Positions 20,380 through 30,547 of a DNA stretch of 64,000 nucleotides are shown here, piece by piece. Source of the DNA: Hippasteria phrygiana (Eukaryota > Echinodermata > Asteroidea > Valvatida > Goniasteridae); assembly GCA_037893225.1 (NCBI GenBank), contig JAZGUH010000402.1:186001-250000 (forward strand). Reading direction: 5' to 3'. The notes under the pieces are model-generated. The model was not told the origin of the DNA and ran no database searches. It worked only from the letters and a program-made list of their open reading frames with translations. A program made the position numbers and the translations under genes. Position 1 is the first letter of the stretch; every line of letters starts with the position of its first letter.

Positions 20380-21657
20380 TTAAGAGTAACTACCGCTAAA
20401 TCGTCCATCTTCTAGCACCAACTGACCATCCATCACCAAGAAAACGTAACATTTTAGAGAACCAGCTGTCTCAGCCTCTCTTTCTAAATGGAGAGAAATA
20501 CCCCCACCTACGTCTCCTATTTTCCTGCCAGAACCGTGACTTTTGTTGTCGTCGGTTACCCTCGTATCTAGCCAAAGACCTTAACTAGTGGCTAAATAAT
20601 CTCCTAGCGTCATATCGTGCAAGCCCAAGTCTTTGCACACGCGGACACCAAATTCTGTATTAGAGTCGCCGAAAAACTTGGTAATCTCATCCCAGTGTTG
20701 ATAACGCTTCATGCCCTGACTATACAATTGATTCGGCTTACCCTCTATCGTAACGTCTACTTTTTCGATCTTTGGATTATAAAAAATTCGAGGATCTTTT
20801 TCGTCCGATTCTTTAAATAAAAGAAGTATACCTTTGAGACTTCTAATGGCTTGATTAAGATTAATGTTCCAAGTAGTATCAGACTTGTTTAACGTTAAAA
20901 CCGTATATCTTTGAACTTTTTCGTATAGAAAATGAGTTTTACCTCGATATTTTTGTCTGATATTGTCGGCCAATGTTTTATTAGTCACCGTTTCAAACTC
21001 GAGATCTAACCCCGAAATTTTATACTTCGCGTTAGAATCGGTAGATTTTACTACGCTAGCGTGATCGTTAAATGTAAATTCATAAGTTAGTCTATCTTTG
21101 AGCGTCGATGGACTAAAAGGCTGATGATCCGTAAGCATTTCAAAATCTAGAGGAATGTAATATCGGTTACCGTAAGCGTTGGCAATCGCTTTGTCTTTTC
21201 CATCATTCTTGCTAGCAACCCCATCGCTAGCGCCGATTCTGAGTTTCGTAACGTTACTATCTTCGAGTCCTCGATACGCATCGTTCGCGCTGGCTGGTCG
21301 CCACATGTCTTTATACGCGTTATATACATCGGCATCCGTAAACGCTACGAAATCTTTACCTTCTAGTTTGATTCTTACGCCACTAATTAAATTTCGGGCG
21401 ACGTTATAATATAGAGTTCTTTCATCGTCTTCGCCAGCGCCTTCAGATTCTAAGTCTATATTAAAAGCTAATCGTACTGTACCCGGCACGACTACATCGT
21501 CTTGACTCAACATAGGAAATTCAACGATCAACAGACTGCCAGCCGACGCGGTACTAGGATTATGAGTAAGAACCAACGATTGCCTCAACCCCTTCAACGC
21601 TCTAGGATTTTTTAAACTTCTGTGCGGATTCAGTTTGCTTCCATAAATTGCGTTCAT
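20380..21657 (-). pseudogene. major capsid protein, cut by an in-frame TAA
   Basis: I infer the double jelly-roll capsid protein from gene order next to the ATPase, size and conserved segments (LYYNVARNLISGVRIKLEGKD; NRYYIPLDF). The start is placed at 21,657, because the 25 codons before it are Lys/Ser/Phe-rich and follow an AT-rich leader. The open frame ends at TAA 20,581-20,583 after 358 codons. The same frame then continues without a stop for 66 codons, including GLWLDTRVTDDN, and ends at TAA 20,380-20,382. There is no frameshift. Family knowledge suggests that this C-terminal part belongs to the second jelly roll, so the product is probably truncated. Confidence 0.75.
20581..20583 (-). 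other. in-frame TAA inside the capsid gene
   Basis: TTA on the plus strand reads TAA on the minus strand. It follows DYLATS and is followed in frame by 66 sense codons. This is the single visible break in the gene. Confidence 0.85.
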
Positions 21658-21745
21658 TTTACTTAACGAAACAAAATAAAAAACAAAAAAACTTTTAGAC
21701 AAACTTATACTTTTAGACAAACCTAAAAACAAAAAGCAAAAACTT

Positions 21746-22159
21746 TTAAATAAACTTATAAACTAAAAATCCTAAAACAGCACTGCCTCCTACGATAAAT
21801 GCAATTTCACCATCTTTTTGACCTTCGCTGGGCACGTAAAAGTCTGACAATACAGGTTCACGAGGTAATCGCATATCTTCGTTGGTTACTTCGTTATATA
21901 GTCTCAACGCGTCATCTACATTTCTAAAATCTTTTTGAGCCTTGGCTTCTTTATGTAGTCGATCGTTTAGATAATCTAGAACCTTGGTTCTTTGTTCCAC
22001 CCACTCTTGTTTAGCTCGAGTTAATTGTTCTAAAGCGAGGTCGTGTCGTTTACGTTCTTCAGCCGACGATCCACCCAGCTTCGAAAATATAAAGCTCGAT
22101 CCTGTAAACGCTACAGCATTTATTATAGCTCCACCAACCATCATTAATACACTCGCCAT
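21746..22159 (-). CDS. Polinton conserved small protein with two membrane ends
   Basis: The start at 22,159 (MASVLMMVGGAI) is preferred over an upstream ATG at 22,210, because that one would run into the divergent integrase start. The 137-residue product has an N-terminal hydrophobic stretch (about 2-22), a charged coiled coil with KRHDLALEQLTRAKQEW, and NVDDALRLYNEVT. It ends with a C-terminal hydrophobic helix (IAFIVGGSAVLGFLVYKFI). I recall the GxxNAxAFTGS...ERKRHDLA(I/L)EQL pattern from invertebrate Polintons. Role unknown; a minor virion protein is plausible. Confidence 0.7.
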   Translation of the reverse strand: MASVLMMVGGAIINAVAFTGSSFIFSKLGGSSAEERKRHDLALEQLTRAKQEWVEQRTKVLDYLNDRLHKEAKAQKDFRNVDDALRLYNEVTNEDMRLPREPVLSDFYVPSEGQKDGEIAFIVGGSAVLGFLVYKFI

Positions 22160-22200
22160 TTTTAATAAGTCGTTAAAATTTTTACAAAGTATAAAATAAA
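22160..22200. promoter_or_regulatory. divergent intergenic region
   Basis: These 41 AT-rich bases separate the minus-strand small-protein ATG from the plus-strand integrase ATG. It includes CGACTTATTAAA on the minus strand, like the shared leaders, and ACAAAGTATAAAATAAA before the integrase. Confidence 0.55.
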
Positions 22201-23208
22201 ATGGAAACAAAACTAAGTAAAATATTTTATAGCCCTAAAGGATATTGGAAAGGTGCAGGCGCCATAAAAAAATTGTCGTTAAAAGCTAACGTACCCGAGC
22301 CAGACGTTAGAAATTGGTTGAGAAAACAAGCCATGTGGCAAATATATTTACCACCCCCCAGTTTTATACCGAGACCTACGAGTCTCAATAAGGTTATAGG
22401 GCGGCCTAATGAACAACATCAAGCGGATCTGTTGTATCTACCTCACGATGTAGTTAAACGCAAAAGATATAAATACGCGTTGACGATCGTCGATGTGGCC
22501 ACTCGATATAAAGAATCTGAACCCTTGACGAATAAAACGAGTACTCAAGTTGTAGAGGCGATAAAAAAGATTTACAAAAGATCGCCCTTGTCTTGGCCTC
22601 TCACTATAAAAGTAGACCCCGGTACAGAATTTATGGCTGAATTTAATACTTTGATGCGGACTCGCAACGTCGCAGTACAGAAAGGCGAGGTTGGCAATCA
22701 TAGAGCTCAAGGTATAGTAGAAAGATTTAATCGTACTTTAGCCGAAAGATTATTCGGTCATCAATACGCTCAAGAAATGTTAGAGCCTACCGAGCGTAGC
22801 CGCGAGTGGGTAAAAAGATTGCCCGATGTCATAAAAGCGTTAAACGACGAAGAAACTAGATTGATATCGACTATGAAAGGTAAACCGTTAACTCCTCGAG
22901 CGGCTATGTCTCAGTTAGAAATAAAACAATTGAGTTCCTCGGGGCTCAAGAGCCCTGAAGTCGCGCTAAGCGTAAATGACGATATCGTTAGATATCTTTA
23001 CGCTCCTGGAGAGCTCGAAAAAGACGTTAGAAGAAGAGCTACCGATCCTATTTGGAGCTTAGAAATGTATACGATTAGAAGGAGAACGACGAATCCTGGA
23101 CAGCCCGCGTTGTACTGGCTGACTCACGGTCCCAAGAGATCGTTCGTTAAGAAAGAATTAATGGTCGTTCCATCAGATACTGAGTTACCACCTTCTTCAT
23201 CGACGTAA
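22201..23208 (+). CDS. Polinton DDE integrase (rve family)
   Basis: The 335-residue retroviral-type integrase has its acidic triad visible as D76 (HQADLLYL), D139 (KVDPGTEF) and E174 (GIVERFNRTL). An N-terminal helical region precedes the core. The C-terminal domain (SLEMYTIRRRTT, then YWLTHGPKRSFVKKEL) resembles the small SH3-like end of these enzymes. It would join the element's ends to target DNA and make the short target duplication. It is intact, and overlaps the convergent gene by 12 bp at its 3-prime end. Confidence 0.93.
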   Translation: METKLSKIFYSPKGYWKGAGAIKKLSLKANVPEPDVRNWLRKQAMWQIYLPPPSFIPRPTSLNKVIGRPNEQHQADLLYLPHDVVKRKRYKYALTIVDVATRYKESEPLTNKTSTQVVEAIKKIYKRSPLSWPLTIKVDPGTEFMAEFNTLMRTRNVAVQKGEVGNHRAQGIVERFNRTLAERLFGHQYAQEMLEPTERSREWVKRLPDVIKALNDEETRLISTMKGKPLTPRAAMSQLEIKQLSSSGLKSPEVALSVNDDIVRYLYAPGELEKDVRRRATDPIWSLEMYTIRRRTTNPGQPALYWLTHGPKRSFVKKELMVVPSDTELPPSSST

Positions 23209-24798
23209 AATATCGTAAGCTAGATACCCAACCCCAGCAACGGCTAATAAACCAACGACTAAAGCAGTTTTTTCTTGTTCGTGCGAGTCTGGCGGTTGAG
23301 TAGGCGGTGTAGCTACACTCGTAGGGAGTGGCGGAGGGGGTGGTGGGGGTACATCTGAGATTAGAGGTAGCGGAGGTGTAGGGGTTGGTAACGGATCTAA
23401 ATCGTCTAAATCGTCTAAATTTTGCTGGGTATCTATCTTACTCTTTTTTATGGGGGAGGGTGGGGTTGGTAACGGGCCTAAATCGTCTAAATCGTCTAAA
23501 TTCTGCTGGGTATCTATCTTACTCTTTTTTACGGGAGAGGGTGGGGTTGGTGGTGTAGCTACGACGTCTGAGTTTAAGTTGATGTTTAATCCTATCGATG
23601 CGCCGGGTGTAGCTATCTGTATATTATTATTATAACCTTGGTGAATACCTACTAAAAGCTCCATATTTGATGGAATTAAGTACAATCCAGGGCTAATCAC
23701 AAAGTTGAACGAGCTTCTAGCGTACTGTAAAGAATCTTGAAATCTGGTTATAGAAGATTCCAAGTCCGTATGGCTGTTGATGATATCTTCTACTATATTT
23801 TCAAATTGTCTTTGCGCATCTAATCCGGTACCTGCAGTTAGTATACTCGTTTTTGTTTGGGCTTGCGCACCGAGTATGGCATACACGTACGTTCTAACGC
23901 TTTCGTTTATTTTTTCTATACCAACGTCGGTAAACGAGCTATTCTGACATATAAAATATCTAAAACCGAGTCGTATAACGTCTATGGATTGTCTGATCCA
24001 CGAGACTGTATAGCTACTAAAATGATACGCATCACCCGACTCTCCAAAACCCATATAGGTAGCGCCAGAGTATCTACCGGAGGCATGCTCATTGACGAGC
24101 TCGCGAGGGTCGTAATTTCTACCGGGTACGGGTATATATTTACGCGAGTCCATATTGTAATAATACGCCGTACCTAATCCTCCAGAAGTTAAGTCCGCAG
24201 TCTGTTTAAAACTCACGTTTGGATCGACTTGAAAGCGTCTACAAGTATCGATATAAGCGCCGTGATCGATGTTATTGTTTAGATCGTCGAATATATTGCC
24301 TCCTGGAATTGGGCATTTTAGAAAGTAAAGTATCTTTCTGATCGTGAAATATACGTGAAACTTGAATAAAGCCGATATTACGGGGTTTTTATGAAGCAAT
24401 AAGTCTAGTCCTACGCCGCAACCTGACGTCGCGCACCAAAATGCAAAGTTGAGTTGATTTTGATAAAACGTCATGGGGTCCGATGCGTAACGTTCGACCA
24501 CTTCGTCGTGTTTTACGTCGGACATTTTATAAGCGCTAAATATATCAACTAGTCGAGCGATAAAAGACCTGTTGTCGTTGGTATTTACGATGATGTTAAG
24601 TTGACTCAAGTGCATGTTTAACGGGGTACTCTCAAAGGTAATCGCTTCGTACTTGCCGCTATCGCTTTGTGCTTGCGTAGCTACTGGTGTAGCTACTTGA
24701 GTACGCCCTATGCGAGCAGCTAGATTCGCGATATCTGGAGCATTCGTTACTGGCCGATTATTAGGATCTAAAAATTTCACAAATTGAGCGAATTTCAT
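23197..24798 (-). CDS. large Polinton protein with C-terminal membrane anchor
   Basis: This 533-residue protein has no catalytic motif that I recognise. Residues 1-380 look globular (YQNQLNFAFWCATSGCGVG; SPGLYLIPSNMELLVG). Residues about 410-460 hold two copies of a 23-residue repeat (PTPPSP(V/I)KKSKIDTQQN). A Pro-rich spacer and a final membrane helix (TALVVGLLAVAGVGYLAYDI) follow. The position beside the penton-like genes and the anchor suggest a structural or virion-surface part, which is inference. It diverges from the first penton-like gene across 43 bp. Confidence 0.65.
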   Translation of the reverse strand: MKFAQFVKFLDPNNRPVTNAPDIANLAARIGRTQVATPVATQAQSDSGKYEAITFESTPLNMHLSQLNIIVNTNDNRSFIARLVDIFSAYKMSDVKHDEVVERYASDPMTFYQNQLNFAFWCATSGCGVGLDLLLHKNPVISALFKFHVYFTIRKILYFLKCPIPGGNIFDDLNNNIDHGAYIDTCRRFQVDPNVSFKQTADLTSGGLGTAYYYNMDSRKYIPVPGRNYDPRELVNEHASGRYSGATYMGFGESGDAYHFSSYTVSWIRQSIDVIRLGFRYFICQNSSFTDVGIEKINESVRTYVYAILGAQAQTKTSILTAGTGLDAQRQFENIVEDIINSHTDLESSITRFQDSLQYARSSFNFVISPGLYLIPSNMELLVGIHQGYNNNIQIATPGASIGLNINLNSDVVATPPTPPSPVKKSKIDTQQNLDDLDDLGPLPTPPSPIKKSKIDTQQNLDDLDDLDPLPTPTPPLPLISDVPPPPPPPLPTSVATPPTQPPDSHEQEKTALVVGLLAVAGVGYLAYDILRR

Positions 24799-24841
24799 TT
24801 TAATTTATAATAAACCAAATATTTTTTTTTGTTCTAATAAA
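24799..24841. promoter_or_regulatory. divergent leader before penton-like gene 1
   Basis: It contains TTTTTTTTGTTCTAATAAA directly before the ATG. Almost the same 17 bases precede the second copy at 25,557-25,573. Confidence 0.55.
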
Positions 24842-25540
24842 ATGGAATCGCACGTTTTTGAAATGTTTGATAGTGAACGAACGTTTAGACTGTCAAAACC
24901 TATAGATAACTCTCATGGAAATTACAGTATGAGTTTAACCAGCGCGATAGTAACCGCGGGCTTCTACAACATGGCTAGTAATAGCGAAATTCTCTATTTT
25001 ATACATCAAATCGATCCAAACACTGGTAAAAAAACGGGTAGTACGGATGGTAAAATTGATATTCCTGCTGGATATTACGATATAGATTGGATCGAAGAGA
25101 GACTCAGTAAATTAGTTTGGTTAGAAGTCTCTGTAGATAAACTTAATAAAAAAATATCTTTAAATGTAACGGAAGAAAATAACGTTCTACGCTTTGATAA
25201 AAACATTAAACAATTGTTGGGGATAACGGTCAAAAACTTAGTTTTTGGCGTAGATTATGTAGGGCATTATAATACAATGCCTGTCGATGCAATTTTTTTA
25301 CATTGCGATCAGTTATCTACGTCTAATAATTTCTATAACGGAGGGGGAACGCATTTGCTAGACGTTATACCGATAACGAAAAGAGACGATACGCTCGTAG
25401 AGCGTGCAAGATTAACCGCTCGTAGACTCGTGGGTGATAAGATAAACCAACTTAGCTTTAGTATCAGAGACCGAGACGGCGATTTAATAAATAATCGAGG
25501 AAAAAAGATCAGTTTTAACTTGACGATAGGTAAATTTTAA
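24842..25540 (+). CDS. penton-like capsid protein, copy 1
   Basis: The 232-residue protein has features that I associate with the small jelly-roll minor capsid (penton) proteins of Polintons. These are an IPAGYYDIDWIEERL block in the middle, AIFLHCDQLSTSNNF, and a final strand pair reading LSFSIRDRDGDLINNRGKK. About half of the residues match the neighbouring copy, with near-identity at the start (MESHVFEM) and at about 150-180. The assignment rests on these remembered patterns, so another capsid-surface role is possible. Confidence 0.6.
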   Translation: MESHVFEMFDSERTFRLSKPIDNSHGNYSMSLTSAIVTAGFYNMASNSEILYFIHQIDPNTGKKTGSTDGKIDIPAGYYDIDWIEERLSKLVWLEVSVDKLNKKISLNVTEENNVLRFDKNIKQLLGITVKNLVFGVDYVGHYNTMPVDAIFLHCDQLSTSNNFYNGGGTHLLDVIPITKRDDTLVERARLTARRLVGDKINQLSFSIRDRDGDLINNRGKKISFNLTIGKF

Positions 25541-25573
25541 GCGATTTTTTAAAGCTTTTTTTGTTCTAATAAA

Positions 25574-26284
25574 ATGGAATCGCACGTTTTTGAAATGGCT
25601 AGTAGCGAACAAACGTTTAGACTGTCGAAACCTATAGATAACTCTAAGGGAGATTGCTGTATGAGTTTAAACAACGCGATATTTACCGTCGGTTTTTTTA
25701 ATATAACTCAACGTATGACTATAGCATGGCAAATAATTGGTCCAGGTAATGAACCGAACGGTGAAATGGTAATTCCAGCTGGAAATTACAACATCGATGA
25801 GTTAGTAGCTGAATTTAATAAATTAACTCTTATTGTAGTTGCCGTAGACAAGATTAATAAAAGGATTATTTTTAATCCCGGTGTAATATCGGATATTGTT
25901 TTTATTAATTTCGATCTATATACTCAAAAAGTGTTGAGCCTACCCGCTGGTTGGGATCTTTCGAGTGATGATGAACTTGTAGGATATTATAATATGAATT
26001 ATGTGAATGCAATTTTTTTACATTGCGATCAGTTATCTACGTCTAATAATTTCTATAACGGAAAGAGCACGCACTTGCTAGACGTTATACCGATAACTAA
26101 AAGCTCCGATTCAGATTTAATAGCTACTATCCAGAATAAAAGAAAAACTGTCGTACCGCTAATTAGGAGTAAAATACCCGAACTGAGTTTTTCTTTCAGA
26201 GACCACGATGGCGCTTTAATCGATAATAATCATAAGATATTTATTTTTCGAGTAGATATTTATCAATCGTCTTGTTCTGGCTAG
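25574..26284 (+). CDS. penton-like capsid protein, copy 2
   Basis: The 236-residue tandem paralogue of the preceding gene has the same start (MESHVFEMASSEQTFRLSK), an IPAGNYNIDELVAEF block, AIFLHCDQLSTSNNF and the C-terminal LSFSFRDHDGALIDNN. The middle third has diverged strongly, while the leader (TTTTTTTGTTCTAATAAA) and first 30 codons are nearly unchanged. It ends 6 bp before the convergent polymerase stop. Two forms could share a vertex or be alternatives; the sequence does not decide. Confidence 0.6.
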   Translation: MESHVFEMASSEQTFRLSKPIDNSKGDCCMSLNNAIFTVGFFNITQRMTIAWQIIGPGNEPNGEMVIPAGNYNIDELVAEFNKLTLIVVAVDKINKRIIFNPGVISDIVFINFDLYTQKVLSLPAGWDLSSDDELVGYYNMNYVNAIFLHCDQLSTSNNFYNGKSTHLLDVIPITKSSDSDLIATIQNKRKTVVPLIRSKIPELSFSFRDHDGALIDNNHKIFIFRVDIYQSSCSG

Positions 26285-26290
26285 AATAGA

Positions 26291-29200
26291 CTAAAGGCTA
26301 GAACGATGACCATAAGCCAGAGTGTCTATACCATTAGGTAAAATATATCTCTTCGTATCTAAAGGATTTAACGATTGCTTGACTTGAGCCTCCGTGTATA
26401 TCATGTGACGCTCTGTTCCAAAACGAATCATCTTGTTTGAATAGCATTCGTTCGATAAAACACATCGCTTATACTTTTCGTAAGATAGATCGTTGTTTAT
26501 AACCACTCGGTTTACGCCTTTGGCCTTCTTTATAATATCGTGTTCCCCGTATAAAATCGAGTACATCTTCGATCTGATGCAAGTAGCTTCGCTTATGACT
26601 TTTCCTCCACATTCGTCCTTGAACTTACCGATAACTTTCTTGTTAGTATCGTCGTATAAAAAGTGGTCTTTCTCGTAGTTAGAAAAATCGTACAAGTCAG
26701 ACTGTTTTTCTAGATTCCGATAAACGTCTTTCGTATAGATAATCAAAAGCAGCGAGTCCGTATCTGTATACATCAATCTTACTTTATCGCCATACGTCTT
26801 TTTTAATTGGTTGTAATAAAAGTCGTACATTAGAGTCTTAGATAAGTCTAAGATACTAACGCCGCAATAGATGGGCTTATTTAAATACGTTTTCTTTTTG
26901 TACGATTCCACGAATGAGAGACCGCATTCTTTAAACGCTGTAGTAGACTTGTAACAAGGTTTAGAAACTATTTTTTCGTATTCCTTTACTTGATCGTTTC
27001 TTAATAGCACACCATCTATTCTATTTCTGACATTTTCCATCGTTTTACCGAATACAGAATTATTCATTAATTTGAAAAAGTCTTTTTCGAAATCCGACTT
27101 TGCTTTCGTTCTGAGTTGCGTGTTTTTATCGATGTACGATTTCATCCAAGGTTTTTGTTTAAATTGTAACGCCCGATGTACTTTAGTTAGTTTTAGGCCT
27201 AGCCTCAAACACTGTTTCAAATTGACGTAGTGCAATACATATTTTTCTTTGCGATATAGCGTACCGGTTAATTTTTTTACCTTAGCGCCATCTCCTATAT
27301 CACTCGCCAACTCTCGTTGATACTCCGATAACCATTCTTCAGGTATGGTTATATTATCGGCGGCTAAAGGATAATCGTTGTGTAGATCGTGTAGTTCGGC
27401 TGGATATTCCAGGTCAACTTCGAACATATATCCCGTTGAAGCCTTATCTTTTAACGCCATGATACGATCGTGGGTAAATTGTTTTGTATTGACCCATTTA
27501 AATCCTCCGTAAGGTAGCGGTCGACTCATGGCCTATCCGTAGAGGTTGTTGGCGTCTAGATAGAGAATATACGAATCGGGTTTATCTTGATCGTAATCTT
27601 TCAGGTACTTATTGTTGGCCTTAGCATAGCGCGTACTACCAACGCTCGATATTCCCCCTCTTTTCGCTTTTTCAAAAAATATATGTTTATCTACATCGGT
27701 TAATAATTCTAATTCTATTTTAGTATGTCTTAGTAGAGCGTCCCAACTTAATCCCGGTGCTGTGAAGTAGTTGGCTGGATCCAACTTGTAATTCGTTCTA
27801 CACATTTGCCTAAAATTCTCGAATACGCCGGCTAGTAATAGAGTATCCGCGGTTACGTACAAGTCGTGGTATTCGCCCAAGTTGTTGAGATTAAAGGTCC
27901 GCCATACTCGTTGCGCTCTTTCGTAGTCTTCGTCCGTTATATGTTTGTCCTTTAGAGCGCTAAAAAAAGATTCTTTAGGTGGTAGAGTAGTTTCACTAAA
28001 TCGTTCAAAGCTGTCCATGTACTCGTACGGATATACACCCTTTTGTAATAAGATGTCCGCGTTTTCTTCGCCATAACGTTTCAGGAGTAGCCTAAAGGCG
28101 TCTCTCGGGCAAGACATTACCAATTTGTCGAGACCGCTAGACATAAAATGAAACGAGTCGATAAATCTATATTGGCCGATCGAAAATGAAATGTATTTTT
28201 CTGAATTTTTGGGTATACACCAGATATCTTGTTGATACTTAGAAATACCCTGCATGATCAAGTGCGCGTCATAATTTTCTAAGTTGTGAAAGACAACCGG
28301 TATTTTCGTTTCACCGGGTTTTACTCGTAATTTAAGATTACAGTAAGCGTGTGCGGCTCCTCTGTACTTGCCTGTAGTGTGACAATGATCTCTTACTTTT
28401 CGAAATTTGTTAATTTTCTTTTGGCAGAACATACATGTTTTCTCGACGTATCCCTTTTCGTTTTTGTACGCGTATTCTTCCAGTTCTTCTTTACTTTTAG
28501 GTTCTACAGGTTTGCAGCACTGGCAATTATACGAGTAATTTGGATATATTGGTTTTTCGCAAATCCAACACTCGTTAGAGTTTAGGTGAATTTTTTCTTC
28601 TTTTAGCGTATATATTATCGGCTTAATGCGAGCTAGTAATTCATTAATCTTAGGTTCGAGTTCTTGTAACGAGGTTATAAAATTGTCTATAGCGTGTTCA
28701 CCTCTATAAGTCTTTCGCTTGATTTGCCGGCCATCACATCTCACTACAACGTAAGAATAACCGCAGGCTCTATGTTCGTGAGTTTTACTCGACGGCTCCT
28801 TTGTTTTTTCTTGGGGTACCAAGATAGATTCAAAATCTGCGTATATGACGTAGGGCGCATCTTGTAAATTCTTAAAGTTTTTAAACATTAATTTGCTTTT
28901 GTCCAAGTATTTGTTCGCGCTTTCATGTGGCATTTTAACGGTAGATAAAGCAGAGTCTATTCCTTCGCAATCTTTTACGTGTATGTTCAGCTTCTCTTTC
29001 GAATTAAAATGCGTTAAACATCTCAAGCAAAACAGTTTACGATGCTGACTATTGGTAACGCCAGATAAGAATCTAGGTAAGTCACTTATCCAACAATGAT
29101 GACCGTCATATAATAGCAAACTGATAGTTTCTATATCGTATGGTCTTTTAGATAAATATAGCGGATATATCAAGCCCCTTTTATCTTGTGGATAGGTTTT

Positions 29201-30235
29201 ATTTTTGCAGTCTGCGTCGTATCCTAACACGTTTATACTTATATCGTTTTGTCTTTCTATTCTCGTTATCTGATTTATAGGTGTGGGAAAGTCTATGTTG
29301 GTGAAGTTTAATCCGTCATCGGTTTTATAAGTAGATGGATTATTTCCGCGAAATTGGTACTTTGGGTTTGTTGCTAATTGGTTTTTAACTCTATCGGTAT
29401 ATATACCTAGGGCGGCTCTTAAACACCATCTTATACACTCTTGATCTTCGTTTTTGATGTTGACGGTTGCGCGTTTGTTAGCTACATACTCGGGTAGTTT
29501 TACGTAAGAAGCGCCTACCAGATGGTTAACTCTGTTTATGTTTATGTAAAACGCGACTATTTTATCTATAGTCCAACCACTTCCTTTATTCGTAAATTTA
29601 TCTATCTGAGATAATATCGTTTCATATTGTTTCCCGATAGTCGTAGCTATCTCGCTCTTGTTTAAGACTCGATTTTGGTAACTAAAATGAATAGCGGTTT
29701 GTGTTGTAGTCTTAACACCTGATTTTTTTACATACTTTATTTTCATAGCGATCTGTAGTTTCATCGTTTTTATTTCTCTTAATTCAGCTACGATTTTGTT
29801 TTTGATCATCGACGTATGGGTGTTGTAAAATTGCTCCGGATCGTCGATAAACAGACTCGGAATCAGTTCTAAATTTCGATAACTGTTTTCAAATCTTCTA
29901 GTCTCTCGAAAGTCTGCTTCTCGAAAAGTATTTTGCTCCTTAAATCTTTTTATAGCTTCGATGTAATCCTTTTTTATCGCTCGACCATTTCTACCCGTTG
30001 AGACGACCCGAATATTTTTATCGTGCGCGAGTCGCTCTAACGAAGCTTTAGATAGTATTCTCAAATTTTTAAATTTGGCTTCTTCTCTTTTTATAGCTAG
30101 AATATAATCTCGCCTGATATACGTATTATGGCGTCCTGTTGGTGTTCCTAAAGATAAGTTATACTTATCGATATATCTTTTTAAAGATATTTTGTTCCAT
30201 CTATTGTATCCTCGAATCATGGGTTGTGTTTCCAT
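26291..30235 (-). pseudogene. polB: protein-primed family B DNA polymerase, cut by an in-frame TAG
   Basis: The first open part (30,235-27,533, 900 codons) has N-terminal helix-turn-like repeats and a zinc-finger-like CLRC...H...C. The exonuclease motifs are DFE (467-469), NLENYDAHLI (651-660) and YHDLYVTAD (789-797). A cysteine/HNH-type insertion (RDHCHTTGKYRG) lies near 615. It stops at TAG 27,533-27,535 inside the polymerase A region, right after DANNLYG. The same frame continues with no shift. The second part (412 codons from its first ATG at 27,529) has motif B (NNSVFG) and motif C (YTDTDS). The family copies Polinton DNA from a protein primer. The first part alone lacks motifs B and C and should not polymerise. 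Confidence 0.93.
27533..27535 (-). other. in-frame TAG inside the polymerase gene
   Basis: CTA on the plus strand. The flanking codons are in one frame, so this is a nonsense position and not an indel. It lies at the catalytic A motif. Confidence 0.9.
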
Positions 30236-30320
30236 CTTTATAGTAACAAATATAATATTTTTTTAAAAAATAAAAAATTATTTAATTTTTTTTGGCTTAT
30301 GTTATTTTAGGGGCAATATC

Positions 30321-30547
30321 TTTTTCGCCCGGGCGCCCGGGCGTTTTCGTACGCTTGTGGACTATGGAAAATACTTTTTATTTTCTTGATTTTGTGCTAA
30401 TTTTGGTGTGTAGTACCCCAGCAAAATTTTGGGCGATTTTTTGGGCTATTTTGTTTCTAAAAAATTTGACGTATGTACCCACAGCAAAATTAGAGAGAAA
30501 AGTGAAAAAACAGGAAATGACATGGGATCGGCATTTCCCTTACTACT
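30321..30547 (-). repeat. Polinton right terminal inverted repeat
   Basis: Inverse of 14,339-14,565, ending CCCTTACTACT. Differences are few (for example GCGCCCGGGCG here, GCGCCCAGGCG at left). Confidence 0.95.

Larger units (their letters stand above)
14339..30547. mobile_element. complete Polinton/Maverick element
   Basis: About 16.2 kb bounded by 227-bp inverted repeats starting AGTAGTAAGG and a 5-bp direct duplication. The content is the classic set: family B polymerase, DDE integrase, FtsK/HerA-type ATPase, capsid-like protein, penton-like proteins and small membrane proteins. All genes lie on the minus strand except integrase and the two penton-like genes. Base use (AT-rich, few introns, tight spacing) contrasts with the flanks. 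No adenain-type protease is seen. Three genes carry in-frame stops, so the copy is probably defective. Confidence 0.95.

Noticed and set aside
21658..21732. extended start of the capsid gene (25 more codons)
   Set aside because: The extension is Lys/Ser/Phe-rich translation of an AT-rich leader, and the ATG at 21,657 fits the other leaders.
22201..23208. retroviral origin of the integrase
   Set aside because: The position inside Polinton ends and the neighbouring capsid, ATPase and polymerase genes show it is the Polinton integrase.
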